From contig NZ_FXWZ01000003.1 in NCBI RefSeq assembly GCF_900184225.1, forward strand, positions 995,684 through 1,059,683: 64,000 nucleotides of DNA. The letters run 5' to 3'. Below the pieces are notes generated by a model. It worked only from the letters and a program-made list of their open reading frames with translations. It was not told where the DNA came from and ran no database searches. The translations under genes were made by a program, and so were the position numbers. The first letter of the stretch is position 1. Each line of letters starts with the position of its first letter. The DNA is from Brevibacterium ihuae (GTDB lineage Bacteria > Actinomycetota > Actinomycetes > Actinomycetales > Brevibacteriaceae). Positions 7,812-16,641 of this stretch are shown piece by piece.

Positions 7812-9458
7812 TCAGTCCGCGGGGACGGTCCGGCCGTCGAGCACCGTCCCGTCGATGTCCACCAGCGTATGCGTGAGCGAGGTCGCGGTCTCCGCGGCCG
7901 CGACGACGCGCCCGTCGGCCACCCGCTCGATCGCCTCGGCGAGCTCCGGGGACAGGAAGCGGTCCGGTCCGGGACCGGGCACCTCGTGGCGCAGCTCGGC
8001 GAGGAGGGCACCGGTGACCGGGCCGGGCGCCTCGGCGCGGAGGTCGATCGCGCGGGCGGCGGTGTAGTACTCGATGCCGAGCACCCGGGCGAGGTTCGTC
8101 ACCGAGGTGCGGAGCTTGCGGGCGGCCGTCCACCCCATCGACACGTGATCCTCCTGCATCGCCGAGGACGGGATCGAGTCGACGGAGGCCGGGGTCGCCT
8201 GCCGCTTCATCTCGCTGACGATCGCCGCCTGCGTGTAGTGGGCGATCATCAGCCCGGAGTCCACCCCGGCGTCCCCGGCGAGGAACGGCGGCAGGCCCTG
8301 GTTGCGGGCGACGTCCATGAACCGATCGGTGCGGCGCTCGGCGATCGAGGCGACGTCGGCGGCGACGATCGCGAGGAAGTCGAGCGCGTGCGCGAGCGGG
8401 GCGCCGTGGAAGTTGCCGTTGGAGGACACGGTGCCGTCGGGCAGCACCACGGGGTTGTCGATCGCGGCACGGAGCTCGCGAGCGGCGGTCTGCGCGGCAA
8501 AAGCGGCGGTGTCCCGGGCGGCCCCGGTGACCTGCGGGGAGCAGCGCAGCGAGTACGCGTCCTGCACGAGGTGCGTGGAGTCCTTGTGCCCGGCGACGAT
8601 CCCGGAGCCCGCGAGCGCGGTGAGCAAGTTCGCCGCACTCGCCGCCTGCCCCGCATGCGGGCGCAGCGGAGTGTGGAGGTCGGGCATGAACACCCGGTCG
8701 GTGCCGTACTGGGCCTCGACGCTCATCGCGGCGGTGAGGTCCGCGGTGGTGAGGAGGTTCTCGAGGTCGAACAGCGCGAGGATGAGCATCCCGAGCATGC
8801 CGTCGGTGCCGTTGACGAGGGCCAGGCCCTCCTTCTCCGCGAGCACGACGGGGGTGATGCCGGCGGCGGCGAGCGCCTCGGCCGCGGTGGTCTGACGCTC
8901 CGTGCCGTCGGCGCCCCGCACCGTCACCGGCCCCTCGCCCATCGCGGCGAGCGCACACGCCGACAGCGGGGCGAGGTCGCCCGAGCAGCCGAGCGAGCCG
9001 TATTCGTGGACGACGGGGGTGATGCCGGCGTCGAGGATCGCGACATAGGTGTCGAGCACCTCGGGCCGCACCCCGGTGCGCCCGGTGGCGAGCGTGCGGG
9101 CGCGCAGGAGCATGAGCGCACGGACGACCTCGCGCTCCACCGGGTCGCCCACACCGGCCGCGTGGGAGCGGATGAGGGATTTCTGGAGCTGGGTGCGCAG
9201 GGCGGCCGGGATGTGGCGCTGGGCGAGCGCACCGAACCCGGTGGACACCCCGTAGACGGGGCGCGGGGCATCGGCGAGCGCCTCGATCGCACGGCGGGAG
9301 GCCGCGACGGACTCCCGCACCCGTTCGGGCACGCGGACCGGCGCGTCATGGCGGGCGACAGCGACGACCTGCGCGAAGGTCAGGCCGTCGGGGTCGAGGT
9401 CGACTGCCGCAGGCCCGGCGAGTGCACTCGTGTCGGGGCGGGGAGAGTTCTGCGTCAT
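7812..9458 (-). CDS. hutH: Histidine ammonia-lyase
   Basis: This enzyme removes ammonia from L-histidine to give urocanate, the first step of histidine breakdown. The 548-residue protein contains the self-processing MIO cofactor triad as Cys158-Ser159-Gly160 in '[14 protein letters not shown]'; a Cys-Ser-Gly form instead of Ala-Ser-Gly is known for actinobacterial enzymes. Further family blocks are '[15 protein letters not shown]', 'NGTDGMLG', '[15 protein letters not shown]' and '[12 protein letters not shown]'. The start overlaps the hutI stop (ATGA at 9455-9458). Order and coupling place it in one transcript with hutI and the IclR regulator. Confidence 0.96.
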   Translation of the reverse strand: MTQNSPRPDTSALAGPAAVDLDPDGLTFAQVVAVARHDAPVRVPERVRESVAASRRAIEALADAPRPVYGVSTGFGALAQRHIPAALRTQLQKSLIRSHAAGVGDPVEREVVRALMLLRARTLATGRTGVRPEVLDTYVAILDAGITPVVHEYGSLGCSGDLAPLSACALAAMGEGPVTVRGADGTERQTTAAEALAAAGITPVVLAEKEGLALVNGTDGMLGMLILALFDLENLLTTADLTAAMSVEAQYGTDRVFMPDLHTPLRPHAGQAASAANLLTALAGSGIVAGHKDSTHLVQDAYSLRCSPQVTGAARDTAAFAAQTAARELRAAIDNPVVLPDGTVSSNGNFHGAPLAHALDFLAIVAADVASIAERRTDRFMDVARNQGLPPFLAGDAGVDSGLMIAHYTQAAIVSEMKRQATPASVDSIPSSAMQEDHVSMGWTAARKLRTSVTNLARVLGIEYYTAARAIDLRAEAPGPVTGALLAELRHEVPGPGPDRFLSPELAEAIERVADGRVVAAAETATSLTHTLVDIDGTVLDGRTVPAD

Positions 9459-10669
9459 CGGGTGGCCCTTTCGACTGAGTTCTTCACCGGGGAGCCGGCG
9501 ATCCGCTCACCGGCGCGGCGCACCTCGGCGATGAGCTGGACGCCGGGCCGGTAGGCGAGGTGGCGGTAGGACGGGGCGTCGAGGATGCTCAGGTCGGCGC
9601 GGGCACCGGGGGTGAGGCGGCCGACGTCGGTGCGTTCGAGGGCGGCCGCACCGCCGGCGGTGGCGGCCCAGACGGCCTGCTCGACGGTGAAGTGCATGTC
9701 GCGCACGGCGAGCGCGATGCAGAACGGGAGGCTGCTCGTGAAGCACGAGCCGGGGTTGCAGTCGCTCGCGATCGCGAGCGTCACCCCGGCGGCGAGGTAC
9801 CGGCGGGCATCCGGGTAGGGCTGGCGGGTGGAGAACTCGACGCCCGGCAGCAGGGTGACGACGGTGCCGGCGGCGGCGAGTGCTGCGAGGTCCGCGTCCG
9901 AGGCGAAGGTCGCGTGGTCTGCCGAGGCGCACCCGTGGGCGGCGGCGAGCTGCAGCGCCCCGCCGGCGGTGAGCTGGTTGGCGTGGAGGCGGGGGCGCAT
10001 CCCGTGGGCGACGCCGGCGGCGAGGATGCGCGCGGTCTGCTCCTCGGTGAAGGCGCCCTCCTCGCAGAACACGTCGATCCATTTCGCGAGGCCGACCGCG
10101 GCGGGGATGATCTCCTCGATCACGAGGTCGACGTAGCCGTCGGGGTCCGCGGCGAACTCGGGCGGCACGACGTGGGCGGCGAGCAGGGTCGCCTCGTCGG
10201 TGTGGCGGCGGATGATCTCGAGTCCGCGGATCTCGTCGGCGAGGGTGAGCCCGTAGCCGGTCTTGATCTCGAAGGTCGTGGTGCCGGAGCGCTCCGCCTG
10301 CTCCACGAGGTGGACGAGGTTGGCCTCGAGCTCGGCCTCGGGGGCGGCGCGGGTCGCGGCGACGGTGGTGCGGATGCCGCCGGCGGAGTAGGACTCGCCA
10401 GCCATCCGGGCGGCGAACTCCGCGGAGCGGTCGCCGGCGAACACGAGGTGGTTGTGGCTGTCGACGAAGCCGGGGATCACGGCGCCGCCGGCCTCCACGG
10501 TCTCCTGCGCGCGGGCGCGCACCTCGGCGGGGAGCGAGGCCTCGGGTCCGACCCAGGCGACGGTGCCGTCCTCGACGAGCAGGGCCGCGTCCTCGATGAC
10601 GCCGAGGATGTCGGGCGCCTCGGGATCGTTCGTCACGAGTTCCGGGATCGTGGTGATGAGCAGGGCCAC
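9455..10669 (-). CDS. hutI: Imidazolonepropionase
   Basis: This metal-dependent amidohydrolase opens 4-imidazolone-5-propionate to N-formimino-L-glutamate, the third step of the Hut pathway. The HxH metal motif is in '[19 protein letters not shown]', the substrate region is '[10 protein letters not shown]', and later metal ligands are in 'HANQL' and 'SDCNPG'. A longer frame reaches 10717. The GTG at 10669 is preferred because an AGGAGG lies a few bases upstream and the protein then begins '[14 protein letters not shown]', as in homologues. It is the first gene of the hutI-hutH-iclR operon, with a 16-bp palindrome about 100 bases upstream of the start. Confidence 0.94.
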   Translation of the reverse strand: MALLITTIPELVTNDPEAPDILGVIEDAALLVEDGTVAWVGPEASLPAEVRARAQETVEAGGAVIPGFVDSHNHLVFAGDRSAEFAARMAGESYSAGGIRTTVAATRAAPEAELEANLVHLVEQAERSGTTTFEIKTGYGLTLADEIRGLEIIRRHTDEATLLAAHVVPPEFAADPDGYVDLVIEEIIPAAVGLAKWIDVFCEEGAFTEEQTARILAAGVAHGMRPRLHANQLTAGGALQLAAAHGCASADHATFASDADLAALAAAGTVVTLLPGVEFSTRQPYPDARRYLAAGVTLAIASDCNPGSCFTSSLPFCIALAVRDMHFTVEQAVWAATAGGAAALERTDVGRLTPGARADLSILDAPSYRHLAYRPGVQLIAEVRRAGERIAGSPVKNSVERATR

Positions 10670-10770
10670 GGGCGCCTCCTGTCGGGTCGACGGGTGCGGA
10701 TCCTCCTCGACCCGCACACCTCAGTGTCGCGCACCCGCGTGCGGACGACAGCGCCCCCGCAGAACGGAAT

Positions 10771-10786
10771 GTCCGAGATCTCGGAC
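10771..10786. promoter_or_regulatory. Putative hut operator (16-bp perfect palindrome)
   Basis: GTCCGAGATCTCGGAC is a perfect palindrome about 100 bases upstream of hutI. The identical 16 bases occur between hutU and hutG. I did not notice the full palindrome anywhere else in the window. This distribution marks it as the operator for the Hut regulator, most likely the IclR protein encoded in the operon; the binding itself is inferred. Confidence 0.7.
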
Positions 10787-10873
10787 TTCGTCCGGCGGAG
10801 GCGGGAGGGATCCGGGCGCTGGGTGCCCGGCGCGCGGTTCACAGGGTCCACCGGGCCCGGCGGCCGCAACGGA

Positions 10874-10910
10874 CCGCGCCCGCGCCGACGTGGTGTCGGC
10901 GCGGGCGCGG
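10874..10910 (-). terminator. Strong hairpin downstream of the surface-protein gene
   Basis: A perfect 16-bp stem (10874-10889 with 10895-10910) closes a 5-base loop. It lies 34 bases beyond the stop of the surface-protein gene on the minus strand. No long T-run follows, as is common in high-G+C actinobacteria. It also insulates the hutI promoter region from upstream transcription. Confidence 0.7.
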
Positions 10911-10944
10911 TGTCGGGTCCGCCGGGTTTCCGGCGAGCCGGGTG

Positions 10945-13900
10945 TCAGCTGCGGCGGCGGGCGCGCAGGATCAGGCCCGCGCCGACTCCGAGCAGGAGCA
11001 CCGCGGCGGCGATCGTCGCAGCGACGTCGACTCCGGTGCGCGGCAGCGGACTGTCGTCCCGGTCACCCTGGTCCCGGTCACCCGGGTCCTGGTTCGGCGC
11101 GTCGTCGCCGTCGTCACCGGGCTTGGGGCCGGGCTCGTCCGAGGGGCCGTCGCCCGGGTTCGAGTCGTCGGAGCCGTTGTCGTCGTCACCGGGTCCGGTG
11201 CCGTTGTCACCGGGTTCGGTGACCGTGACGGTGACCTCGATGGTCTCGGAGGAGCCGTCCGGGTAGGTCACGACGACCGGGAAGGTGTGTTCGCCGGGCT
11301 CCACGTCGGTGCCCGGGGACACGGTCAGCGTGCCGTCCTCGTTCACCGTGACCCAGTCCGGCGTGTCGTCGCCGGGGGCGAACTCGGTACCCTCGGGCAG
11401 CGGTGAGCCGTCCGGGTTCTCCGGGGTCGGGATGGTGATCGTCTCACCCTGCTCGACCTCACCGTTCTCGTAGACCGGATCGTTCGGGTTGTTCACGGTG
11501 ACAGTGACGTCGACCGTCTCCTCGGAGCCGTCCGGGTAGGTCACCACGACCGGGAAGGTGTGGTCACCCGGGGTCACCGACTCATCCGGGGACACCGTGA
11601 TCGTGCCGTCCTCGTTCACCGTGACCCAGTCCGGCGTGTCGTCGCCGGGGGCGAACTCGGTGCCCTCGGGCAGCGGTGAGCCGTCCGGGTTCTCCGGGGT
11701 CGGGATGGTGATCGTCTCACCCTGGTCGACCTCGCCGTCCTCGTAGATCGGAGTGTTCGGGTTGTTGACGACCACGGTGACCTGGATCGTCTCGGAGGTT
11801 CCGTCCGGGTAGGTCACCACGACGGGGAAGGTGTGCCCGCCCGGGGTCACATCGGCGCCCGGGGACACGGTCAGCGTGCCGTCCTCATTCACCGTCACCC
11901 AGTCCGGCGTGTCGTCACCCGGGGCGTACTCAGAGCCTCCGGGCAGCGCGGAGCCGTCCGGGTTGGTCGGGGTCGGGATGGTGATCGTCTCGCCCTGATC
12001 GACGATGCCGGTCTCGTAGGCCGGATCGTTCGGGTTGTTGACGACCACGGTGACCTGGATCGTCTCCTCCGAGCCGTCCGGGTAGGTCACGACGATCGGG
12101 AAGGTGTGCCCGCCCGGGGTCACATCGGCACCCGGGGACACGGTCAACGTGCCGTCCTCATTCACCGTCACCCAGTCCGGCGTGTCGTCACCCGGGGCGA
12201 ACTCGGAGCCCTCGGGCAGCGCGGATCCGTCCGGGTTGGTCGGGGTCGGGATCGTGATCGTCTCGCCCTGATCGACGATGCCGGTCTCGTAAGCCGGATC
12301 GTTCGGGTTGTTGACGACCACCGTGACGTCGATCGTCTCGGAGGTTCCGTCCGGGTAGGTCACAACCACCGGGAAGGTGTGCCCGCCCGGGGTCACATTC
12401 GCGCCCGGGGACACGGTCAGCGTGCCGTCCTCGTTCACCGTCACCCAGTCCGGCACGTCCTCGCCGGGGGCGAACTCGGTGCCCTCGGGCAGCGCGGATC
12501 CGTCCGGGTTGGTCGGGGTCGGGATCGTGATCGTCTCACCCTGATCGACGATGCCGGTCTCGTAGGCCGGATCGTTCGGGTTGTTGACGACCACCGTGAC
12601 CTGGATCGTCTCCTCCGAGCCGTCCGGGTAGGTCACGACCACCGGGAAGGTGTGCCCGCCCGGGGTCACATCCGTGCCCGGGGACACGGTCAGCGTGCCG
12701 TCCTCATTCACCGTCACCCAGTCCGGCACGTCGTCACCCGGAGCGAACTCTGAGCCCTCCGGCAGTGACGAGCCGTCCGGGTTCGTCGGCGCGGGGACGG
12801 TGACCGTCTCACCCTGATCGACCGTCTCGGTCTCGTAGGCCGGATCGTTCGGGTTCTCCACGGTGACCTTCGCCTCGACGTTCTCGGTCGAGCCGTCGGG
12901 GCGGGTGACGACGACGGGCACGGTGTACTCGCCCTCGGGGACGTCGTATCCGGGATTGACAGTGATGGTGCCGTCCTCGTTCACGGTCGCCCAGTCCGGG
13001 CCGCCCTCACCGGGGGCGAACTCCGTGCCCTCGGGCAGCGGCTCACCGCTCTGGTCGACGGGTACGGGGACGGTCTTCTCCTCGCCCTGCTGGACGGTGG
13101 TGTCCTCGTAGGTCGGCATCGGGAGCACGGTGATGGTGACCTCGACGGTCTTCGTGGTGCCGTCGCCGTAGGTCATCTCGACGGGGAAGGTGTAGTCGCC
13201 GGGGGCCGCGTCGCCGGGGACCTCGGCGGTGAGCACTCCGGTCTCGGCGTCGATCGCGATCTCGCCCCAGCCTTCGGGCGGGTTCGCGACGGCGGTGGTC
13301 GCATCCGGCTGAGTGCCCTGCGGGATGGCGTCCCCGGTGTTCTCGACGGTCACCGAGTCGCCCGGGCGCACGGTCTGCTTGTCCCACTGGGGCAGCGGCG
13401 CCTCGCACTGGAGGGTGGAGAAGTCCGCAGTCGCGGCCGACCACGAGTAGAGCTGGCCGCCCTCGGCGAAGTCATCTGCGAGGACCTCGCCGCGGAAGGT
13501 GACGGTGGCCCACGACTCGGCCGGCACCTCGTCGGCTTCGATGACGGCGTAGGTGAGGCCGTCCGCATCGGTCTCGTAGGTGATGGTGAAGTTGCTGGAG
13601 GGAGCCTGCGTGTAGCCCGGCGCCCACCAGCCGTTCCAGTTGCCCATGGTGGTGATGCGCGTGTCGACCTTCGCGCGCTTGTCCATCCGGAGGACGAGTC
13701 GGAAGTTCTCGATCGGCTCCTTGGTCGCCAGGCGCAGGCGGGAGTGCTGCATGATGTTGTTCGGCGAGGAGACGCCGATCTTGTTGCCCCAGCCGTCCAT
13801 GGCGAGGGTGAGGTGACCGGCATCGGCGCGGGTGACCTGCACGCGACCGGAGGTGGTGAGGCTGTCCTCCGAATCGGCATCCGTGGCGGGGCGGGTGAGC

Positions 13901-14364
13901 ATGTAGCCGTTGTCGAAGTGCGGACGCTGATCGTAGAAGTTGCGCGTGACCAGCGGAGTCGTCTGCGCGAAATTGCGGTCGACATCGGCGTAGACGCCGT
14001 CGGCCCGCATGGGGAAGCCCTGGGACTGGCCCATCATCGTCACGGCGCAGGACTGCTGGTTCGACTGGGTCTGGATGTTGAGGCTCTGGTTGATGTCGTC
14101 GGTGGGCCAGATGTCCATGTTCCCGGGGCGCGGGACGCTCGGATCGGCATTGCGGTAGAGCTCCTCGACCGCGGCGTTGCCGGCCGTGCGGTACTCGGGG
14201 ACGCCGATCTGGGTCTGTCCGTCGGCGCCGACCGCCGCGGAGGCGGGGGCCATGAGGATGGTGGGCACGGCGCCGGGTGCCAGTGCGACCGCCAGTGCGA
14301 GTGAGATGCCGGCGGCTCCGCGACGGAGCGAGCGGCGAGGACGACGGTTGGACATGGAGGACAT
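10945..14364 (-). CDS. Sortase-anchored surface protein with seven long repeats
   Basis: This is a secreted wall protein of about 1139 residues. A basic N-terminus and hydrophobic core with an 'APASA' cleavage region form the signal peptide (about residues 1-46). A unique domain of about 320 residues follows, with tryptophan/asparagine-rich stretches and no family I recognise. Next come one divergent and seven well-conserved repeats of about 91 residues of the Rib/YPDG type ('YPDGS', 'PDWVTVNEDGTLTVSPG', 'VDQGETITIPTP'). An Asp/Gly/Pro-rich wall spacer ends in 'PLPRTG', a hydrophobic segment and an Arg-rich tail, the layout of an LPxTG sortase substrate. The ATG at 14364 has AGGAAGG upstream. 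It is probably an adhesin or stalk; its ligand is unknown. Confidence 0.88.
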   Translation of the reverse strand: MSSMSNRRPRRSLRRGAAGISLALAVALAPGAVPTILMAPASAAVGADGQTQIGVPEYRTAGNAAVEELYRNADPSVPRPGNMDIWPTDDINQSLNIQTQSNQQSCAVTMMGQSQGFPMRADGVYADVDRNFAQTTPLVTRNFYDQRPHFDNGYMLTRPATDADSEDSLTTSGRVQVTRADAGHLTLAMDGWGNKIGVSSPNNIMQHSRLRLATKEPIENFRLVLRMDKRAKVDTRITTMGNWNGWWAPGYTQAPSSNFTITYETDADGLTYAVIEADEVPAESWATVTFRGEVLADDFAEGGQLYSWSAATADFSTLQCEAPLPQWDKQTVRPGDSVTVENTGDAIPQGTQPDATTAVANPPEGWGEIAIDAETGVLTAEVPGDAAPGDYTFPVEMTYGDGTTKTVEVTITVLPMPTYEDTTVQQGEEKTVPVPVDQSGEPLPEGTEFAPGEGGPDWATVNEDGTITVNPGYDVPEGEYTVPVVVTRPDGSTENVEAKVTVENPNDPAYETETVDQGETVTVPAPTNPDGSSLPEGSEFAPGDDVPDWVTVNEDGTLTVSPGTDVTPGGHTFPVVVTYPDGSEETIQVTVVVNNPNDPAYETGIVDQGETITIPTPTNPDGSALPEGTEFAPGEDVPDWVTVNEDGTLTVSPGANVTPGGHTFPVVVTYPDGTSETIDVTVVVNNPNDPAYETGIVDQGETITIPTPTNPDGSALPEGSEFAPGDDTPDWVTVNEDGTLTVSPGADVTPGGHTFPIVVTYPDGSEETIQVTVVVNNPNDPAYETGIVDQGETITIPTPTNPDGSALPGGSEYAPGDDTPDWVTVNEDGTLTVSPGADVTPGGHTFPVVVTYPDGTSETIQVTVVVNNPNTPIYEDGEVDQGETITIPTPENPDGSPLPEGTEFAPGDDTPDWVTVNEDGTITVSPDESVTPGDHTFPVVVTYPDGSEETVDVTVTVNNPNDPVYENGEVEQGETITIPTPENPDGSPLPEGTEFAPGDDTPDWVTVNEDGTLTVSPGTDVEPGEHTFPVVVTYPDGSSETIEVTVTVTEPGDNGTGPGDDDNGSDDSNPGDGPSDEPGPKPGDDGDDAPNQDPGDRDQGDRDDSPLPRTGVDVAATIAAAVLLLGVGAGLILRARRRS
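11200..13110 (-). repeat. Seven tandem ~273-bp repeats within the surface-protein gene
   Basis: The unit is about 91 codons. Successive 'NPNDPAYET' junctions at about 12022 and 12295 are exactly 273 bases apart. The central four or five copies are nearly identical in DNA and differ mostly by blocks of alternating codons such as PDGSEET versus PDGTSET. The outermost copies are more diverged. Such arrays change copy number by recombination and are prone to assembly collapse. Confidence 0.9.
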
Positions 14365-14506
14365 CGGAGTCCCTTCCTCTGGTGCGCGAAACGACCCGGG
14401 GCGCTCACCGCGCGTGGACGCGGAGGACGGTGGGGGAAGACTGCTGATTCCCCGGATATACACAAGGAGTGTACATGCACACTACTCATCGGCTCCTACC
14501 GATTGC

Positions 14507-14533
14507 CAGTTCTGATCATTATGGTCTGAACTG
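14507..14533. promoter_or_regulatory. 27-bp dyad, candidate operator
   Basis: A near-perfect dyad with outer arms CAGTTC and GAACTG is symmetric at 22 of 27 positions. It lies in the A+T-rich divergent region between the surface-protein gene and the carboxylesterase gene. Its length and symmetry are typical of a TetR- or MarR-type operator. No such regulator gene is adjacent, so its owner is unknown. Confidence 0.5.
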
Positions 14534-14592
14534 TTATGGATCGATGTGATCCCGGTCTCAGCCGCGAATGTTTCTCCTGGTAGCGTGCGAGC

Positions 14593-16404
14593 ATGATCGA
14601 ACCCGCCGATGCGTCCCGCACCTCTGCACCGCTCGTCACACCGCCTGCGGGCCCCGTCCGCGGCCGCGCCGCATCAGGGTGCTCGCAGTTCCTCGGCATC
14701 CCCTACGCGCTTCCGCCGGTCGGGGACCTGCGGTTCGCCGCGCCGCAGTCCGTGCCCCGGTGGGACGGGGTGCTCGACACCTCGGAGTTCGGCCCGCCGC
14801 CGCCGCGCTTCAGCACACTGGGGCCCGCCGCGGTCGCACCGCACCGGGACGGTGAGGACTGGCTGACCCTGAACATCTGGACGCCGGAGCTGCCGGGAGC
14901 GGAGTCGGCGGCAGAGGCGACCCCGGATGCAGAGGTGGCGGGCGCGGTCGCCTCGGAGGCCAGGGCGGAGGGCACCGCGTCAGGCAGAGCGGGTGCTTCG
15001 GCGACGGAAGCCGCGGGTGCCTCTGTGTCGAGAGCCGCGGGCGCCTCGGCAACGGGAGCCGCGGGCGCCACTGCGGGTCCCGGCCTGCCGGTGCTCGTGT
15101 GGATCCACGGCGGCGCCTATGTCGACGGCTCCTCCGCCCACCCCGCCTACGAGGGCTCGCGTCTCGCCCGGGCCGGCGCGGTCGTCGTCACCCTCAACTA
15201 CCGGCTGGGGATCGAGGGGTTCGCGCACTTCCCCGACGCCCCGGCGAACCGCGGCCTGCTCGACCAGGTCACGGCACTCGAATGGGTGCGGGAGAACATC
15301 GCGGCGTTCGGCGGGGATCCGGCGCGCGTCACGGTGTTCGGCGAGTCCGCGGGCGCCGGGTCGATCCACATGCTCCTCACCATGCCCGCCGCGCGCGGCC
15401 TGTTCGCCCGCGCCGTCCTGCAGAGCCCGCCGGCCATGGTCCTCGACGCCGGCCTCGCCACCGAGGTGACCGCGGAGTTCGCCGGGCTCGCCGGGGTGGA
15501 GCCGACGGCTGCCGGATTCGCCGCGCTCTCACCGGCGGAGTGCACCGACCTCATGGCCCGGTTCGTGCGGGGGCAGACCCGCCACGCCGCACGCTGGGGG
15601 CTCGCGGTGACCTTCGCACCGCCGCTGTGCCCGGTCGCCGACGGTGAGGTGGTGCCCACGGATCCGTGGGAGGCGCTGCGCGCCGGCGCGGCCGCCGGGA
15701 TCGAGGTGCTCATCGGGCAGACCACCGAGGAGTTCCGCTTCTTCACCGCCGGTTCGGCCCCCGCGTCCGAGGCGCGCGCCGCCCAGCGGGTCGCGCTCGT
15801 CGGACCGGCGGGTCGGGGCGAGGAGTACACCGCGCTGCTGGGCGGGGCAGGAGCGGAATCCGGCGCAGGTGCGGGTACGGGTACGGGGGCGGGTTCAGGT
15901 GCGGGTGAGGGTGCGGCTGCCGAACCGCCTGCGGACGCGAGCGCCGAACCGGGCGTGCCTGCGGCGGAGGGCCCGTCACCGGACACCCTGTTCGAGGCGG
16001 TGCAGACCGACCGCATGTTCACCGTGCCGACCCTCGATGCCGCCCAGGCCCATTCGGACTCCGGCGGTCGGACCTTCGTCTACGTGTTCGCCGCACGGCC
16101 CGACGGCGGGATCGGAGCGGCGCACGCCGCGGACATCGCGCCGCTGTTCGGGAACTTCGACGGCAGCTTCGCCGCCGTCACCCATCCGCGTCCGCACGAC
16201 GGCGACCGGCACCTCGGCGCTGAGATGCGGCAGGCGTGGGTGCGCTTCGCCGCGAGCGGCGACCCGGGCTGGCCGGCCTGGGACAGCACCCACCCGGTGC
16301 GGGTCTTCGACTACACCTCGCGCACGGACACGCATCCCTTCATCGACCGCTGGCGCCTGTTCGCCGACGACCCGGCACGCCCCCTCGGGCTCCGCGAGGC
16401 CTGA
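14593..16404 (+). CDS. Type-B carboxylesterase/lipase with two low-complexity inserts
   Basis: This alpha/beta-hydrolase of the carboxylesterase/para-nitrobenzyl-esterase group has early 'FLGIPYALPPVGDLRF' and 'DCL'-type region 'EDWLTLNIWTP'. The oxyanion motif HGG is at residues 172-174 and the nucleophile elbow G-E-S-A-G is at 250-254 (Ser252). A histidine-containing C-terminal block follows ('HLGAEMRQAWVRFAASGDP'). Residues about 102-163 (Ala/Glu/Ser-rich) and about 415-460 (Gly/Ala repeats) are low-complexity expansions at surface loops not expected in the family. No signal peptide is visible, so it is probably cytoplasmic. It is transcribed divergently from the surface-protein gene. The ester substrate is unknown. 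Confidence 0.85.
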   Translation: MIEPADASRTSAPLVTPPAGPVRGRAASGCSQFLGIPYALPPVGDLRFAAPQSVPRWDGVLDTSEFGPPPPRFSTLGPAAVAPHRDGEDWLTLNIWTPELPGAESAAEATPDAEVAGAVASEARAEGTASGRAGASATEAAGASVSRAAGASATGAAGATAGPGLPVLVWIHGGAYVDGSSAHPAYEGSRLARAGAVVVTLNYRLGIEGFAHFPDAPANRGLLDQVTALEWVRENIAAFGGDPARVTVFGESAGAGSIHMLLTMPAARGLFARAVLQSPPAMVLDAGLATEVTAEFAGLAGVEPTAAGFAALSPAECTDLMARFVRGQTRHAARWGLAVTFAPPLCPVADGEVVPTDPWEALRAGAAAGIEVLIGQTTEEFRFFTAGSAPASEARAAQRVALVGPAGRGEEYTALLGGAGAESGAGAGTGTGAGSGAGEGAAAEPPADASAEPGVPAAEGPSPDTLFEAVQTDRMFTVPTLDAAQAHSDSGGRTFVYVFAARPDGGIGAAHAADIAPLFGNFDGSFAAVTHPRPHDGDRHLGAEMRQAWVRFAASGDPGWPAWDSTHPVRVFDYTSRTDTHPFIDRWRLFADDPARPLGLREA

Positions 16405-16416
16405 ACAGCGGCGCAC

Positions 16417-16444
16417 CGGGTGCCGGTTGACGACTCGGCACCCG
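16417..16444 (+). terminator. Hairpin after the carboxylesterase gene
   Basis: A 9-bp stem, CGGGTGCCG with CGGCACCCG (16417-16425 and 16436-16444), closes a 10-base loop starting 13 bases after the stop codon. It is a likely factor-independent or pausing terminator. The rest of 16405-16641 holds only a 60-bp palindromic element and no gene. Confidence 0.6.
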
Positions 16445-16470
16445 GCGCCCGGCACCCCCCCCGAGGCCCG

Positions 16471-16530
16471 ACTGCGCGGTATCCCGAACCGAGCGCGCAA
16501 TTGCGCGTCGCTCTTCGGATACCGCGCAGT
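16471..16530. repeat. 60-bp intergenic palindromic element, copy 1
   Basis: The element starts with ACTGCGCGGTATC and ends with its exact complement GATACCGCGCAGT, with a centre GCGCAATTGCGCG. Two further 60-bp elements with the same 13-base ends occur at 20119 and 29898. This copy lies between two convergent genes, the carboxylesterase and the acyl-CoA ligase. It resembles REP/BIME-type extragenic palindromes and may also act as a bidirectional terminator. Confidence 0.8.
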
Positions 16531-16641
16531 ATGCGACTGCACCGGCAGCCGCAGTGCACACACCGGTCACACCTTGCGAATATTCGCGGATCCGCTCTCA
16601 GAAACCTTCAGATACTGCACTTCGGACGGGGACGACTGGAC

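Noticed and set aside
7066-8958. 630-codon frame containing the IclR gene as one large protein
   Set aside because: Only the part from 7794 onward resembles a protein family; the upstream part is the antisense-free alternative frame of hutH and is Arg/His-rich.
11200-13110. Possible CRISPR-like periodic array
   Set aside because: The 273-bp units are fully coding, without spacers, and translate into in-frame Rib/YPDG-type protein repeats.
16471-16530. 60-bp palindrome as a tRNA or small structured RNA gene
   Set aside because: It is a single near-perfect hairpin without cloverleaf features, and recurs with variable arms in other intergenic regions, fitting a repeat family rather than an RNA gene.
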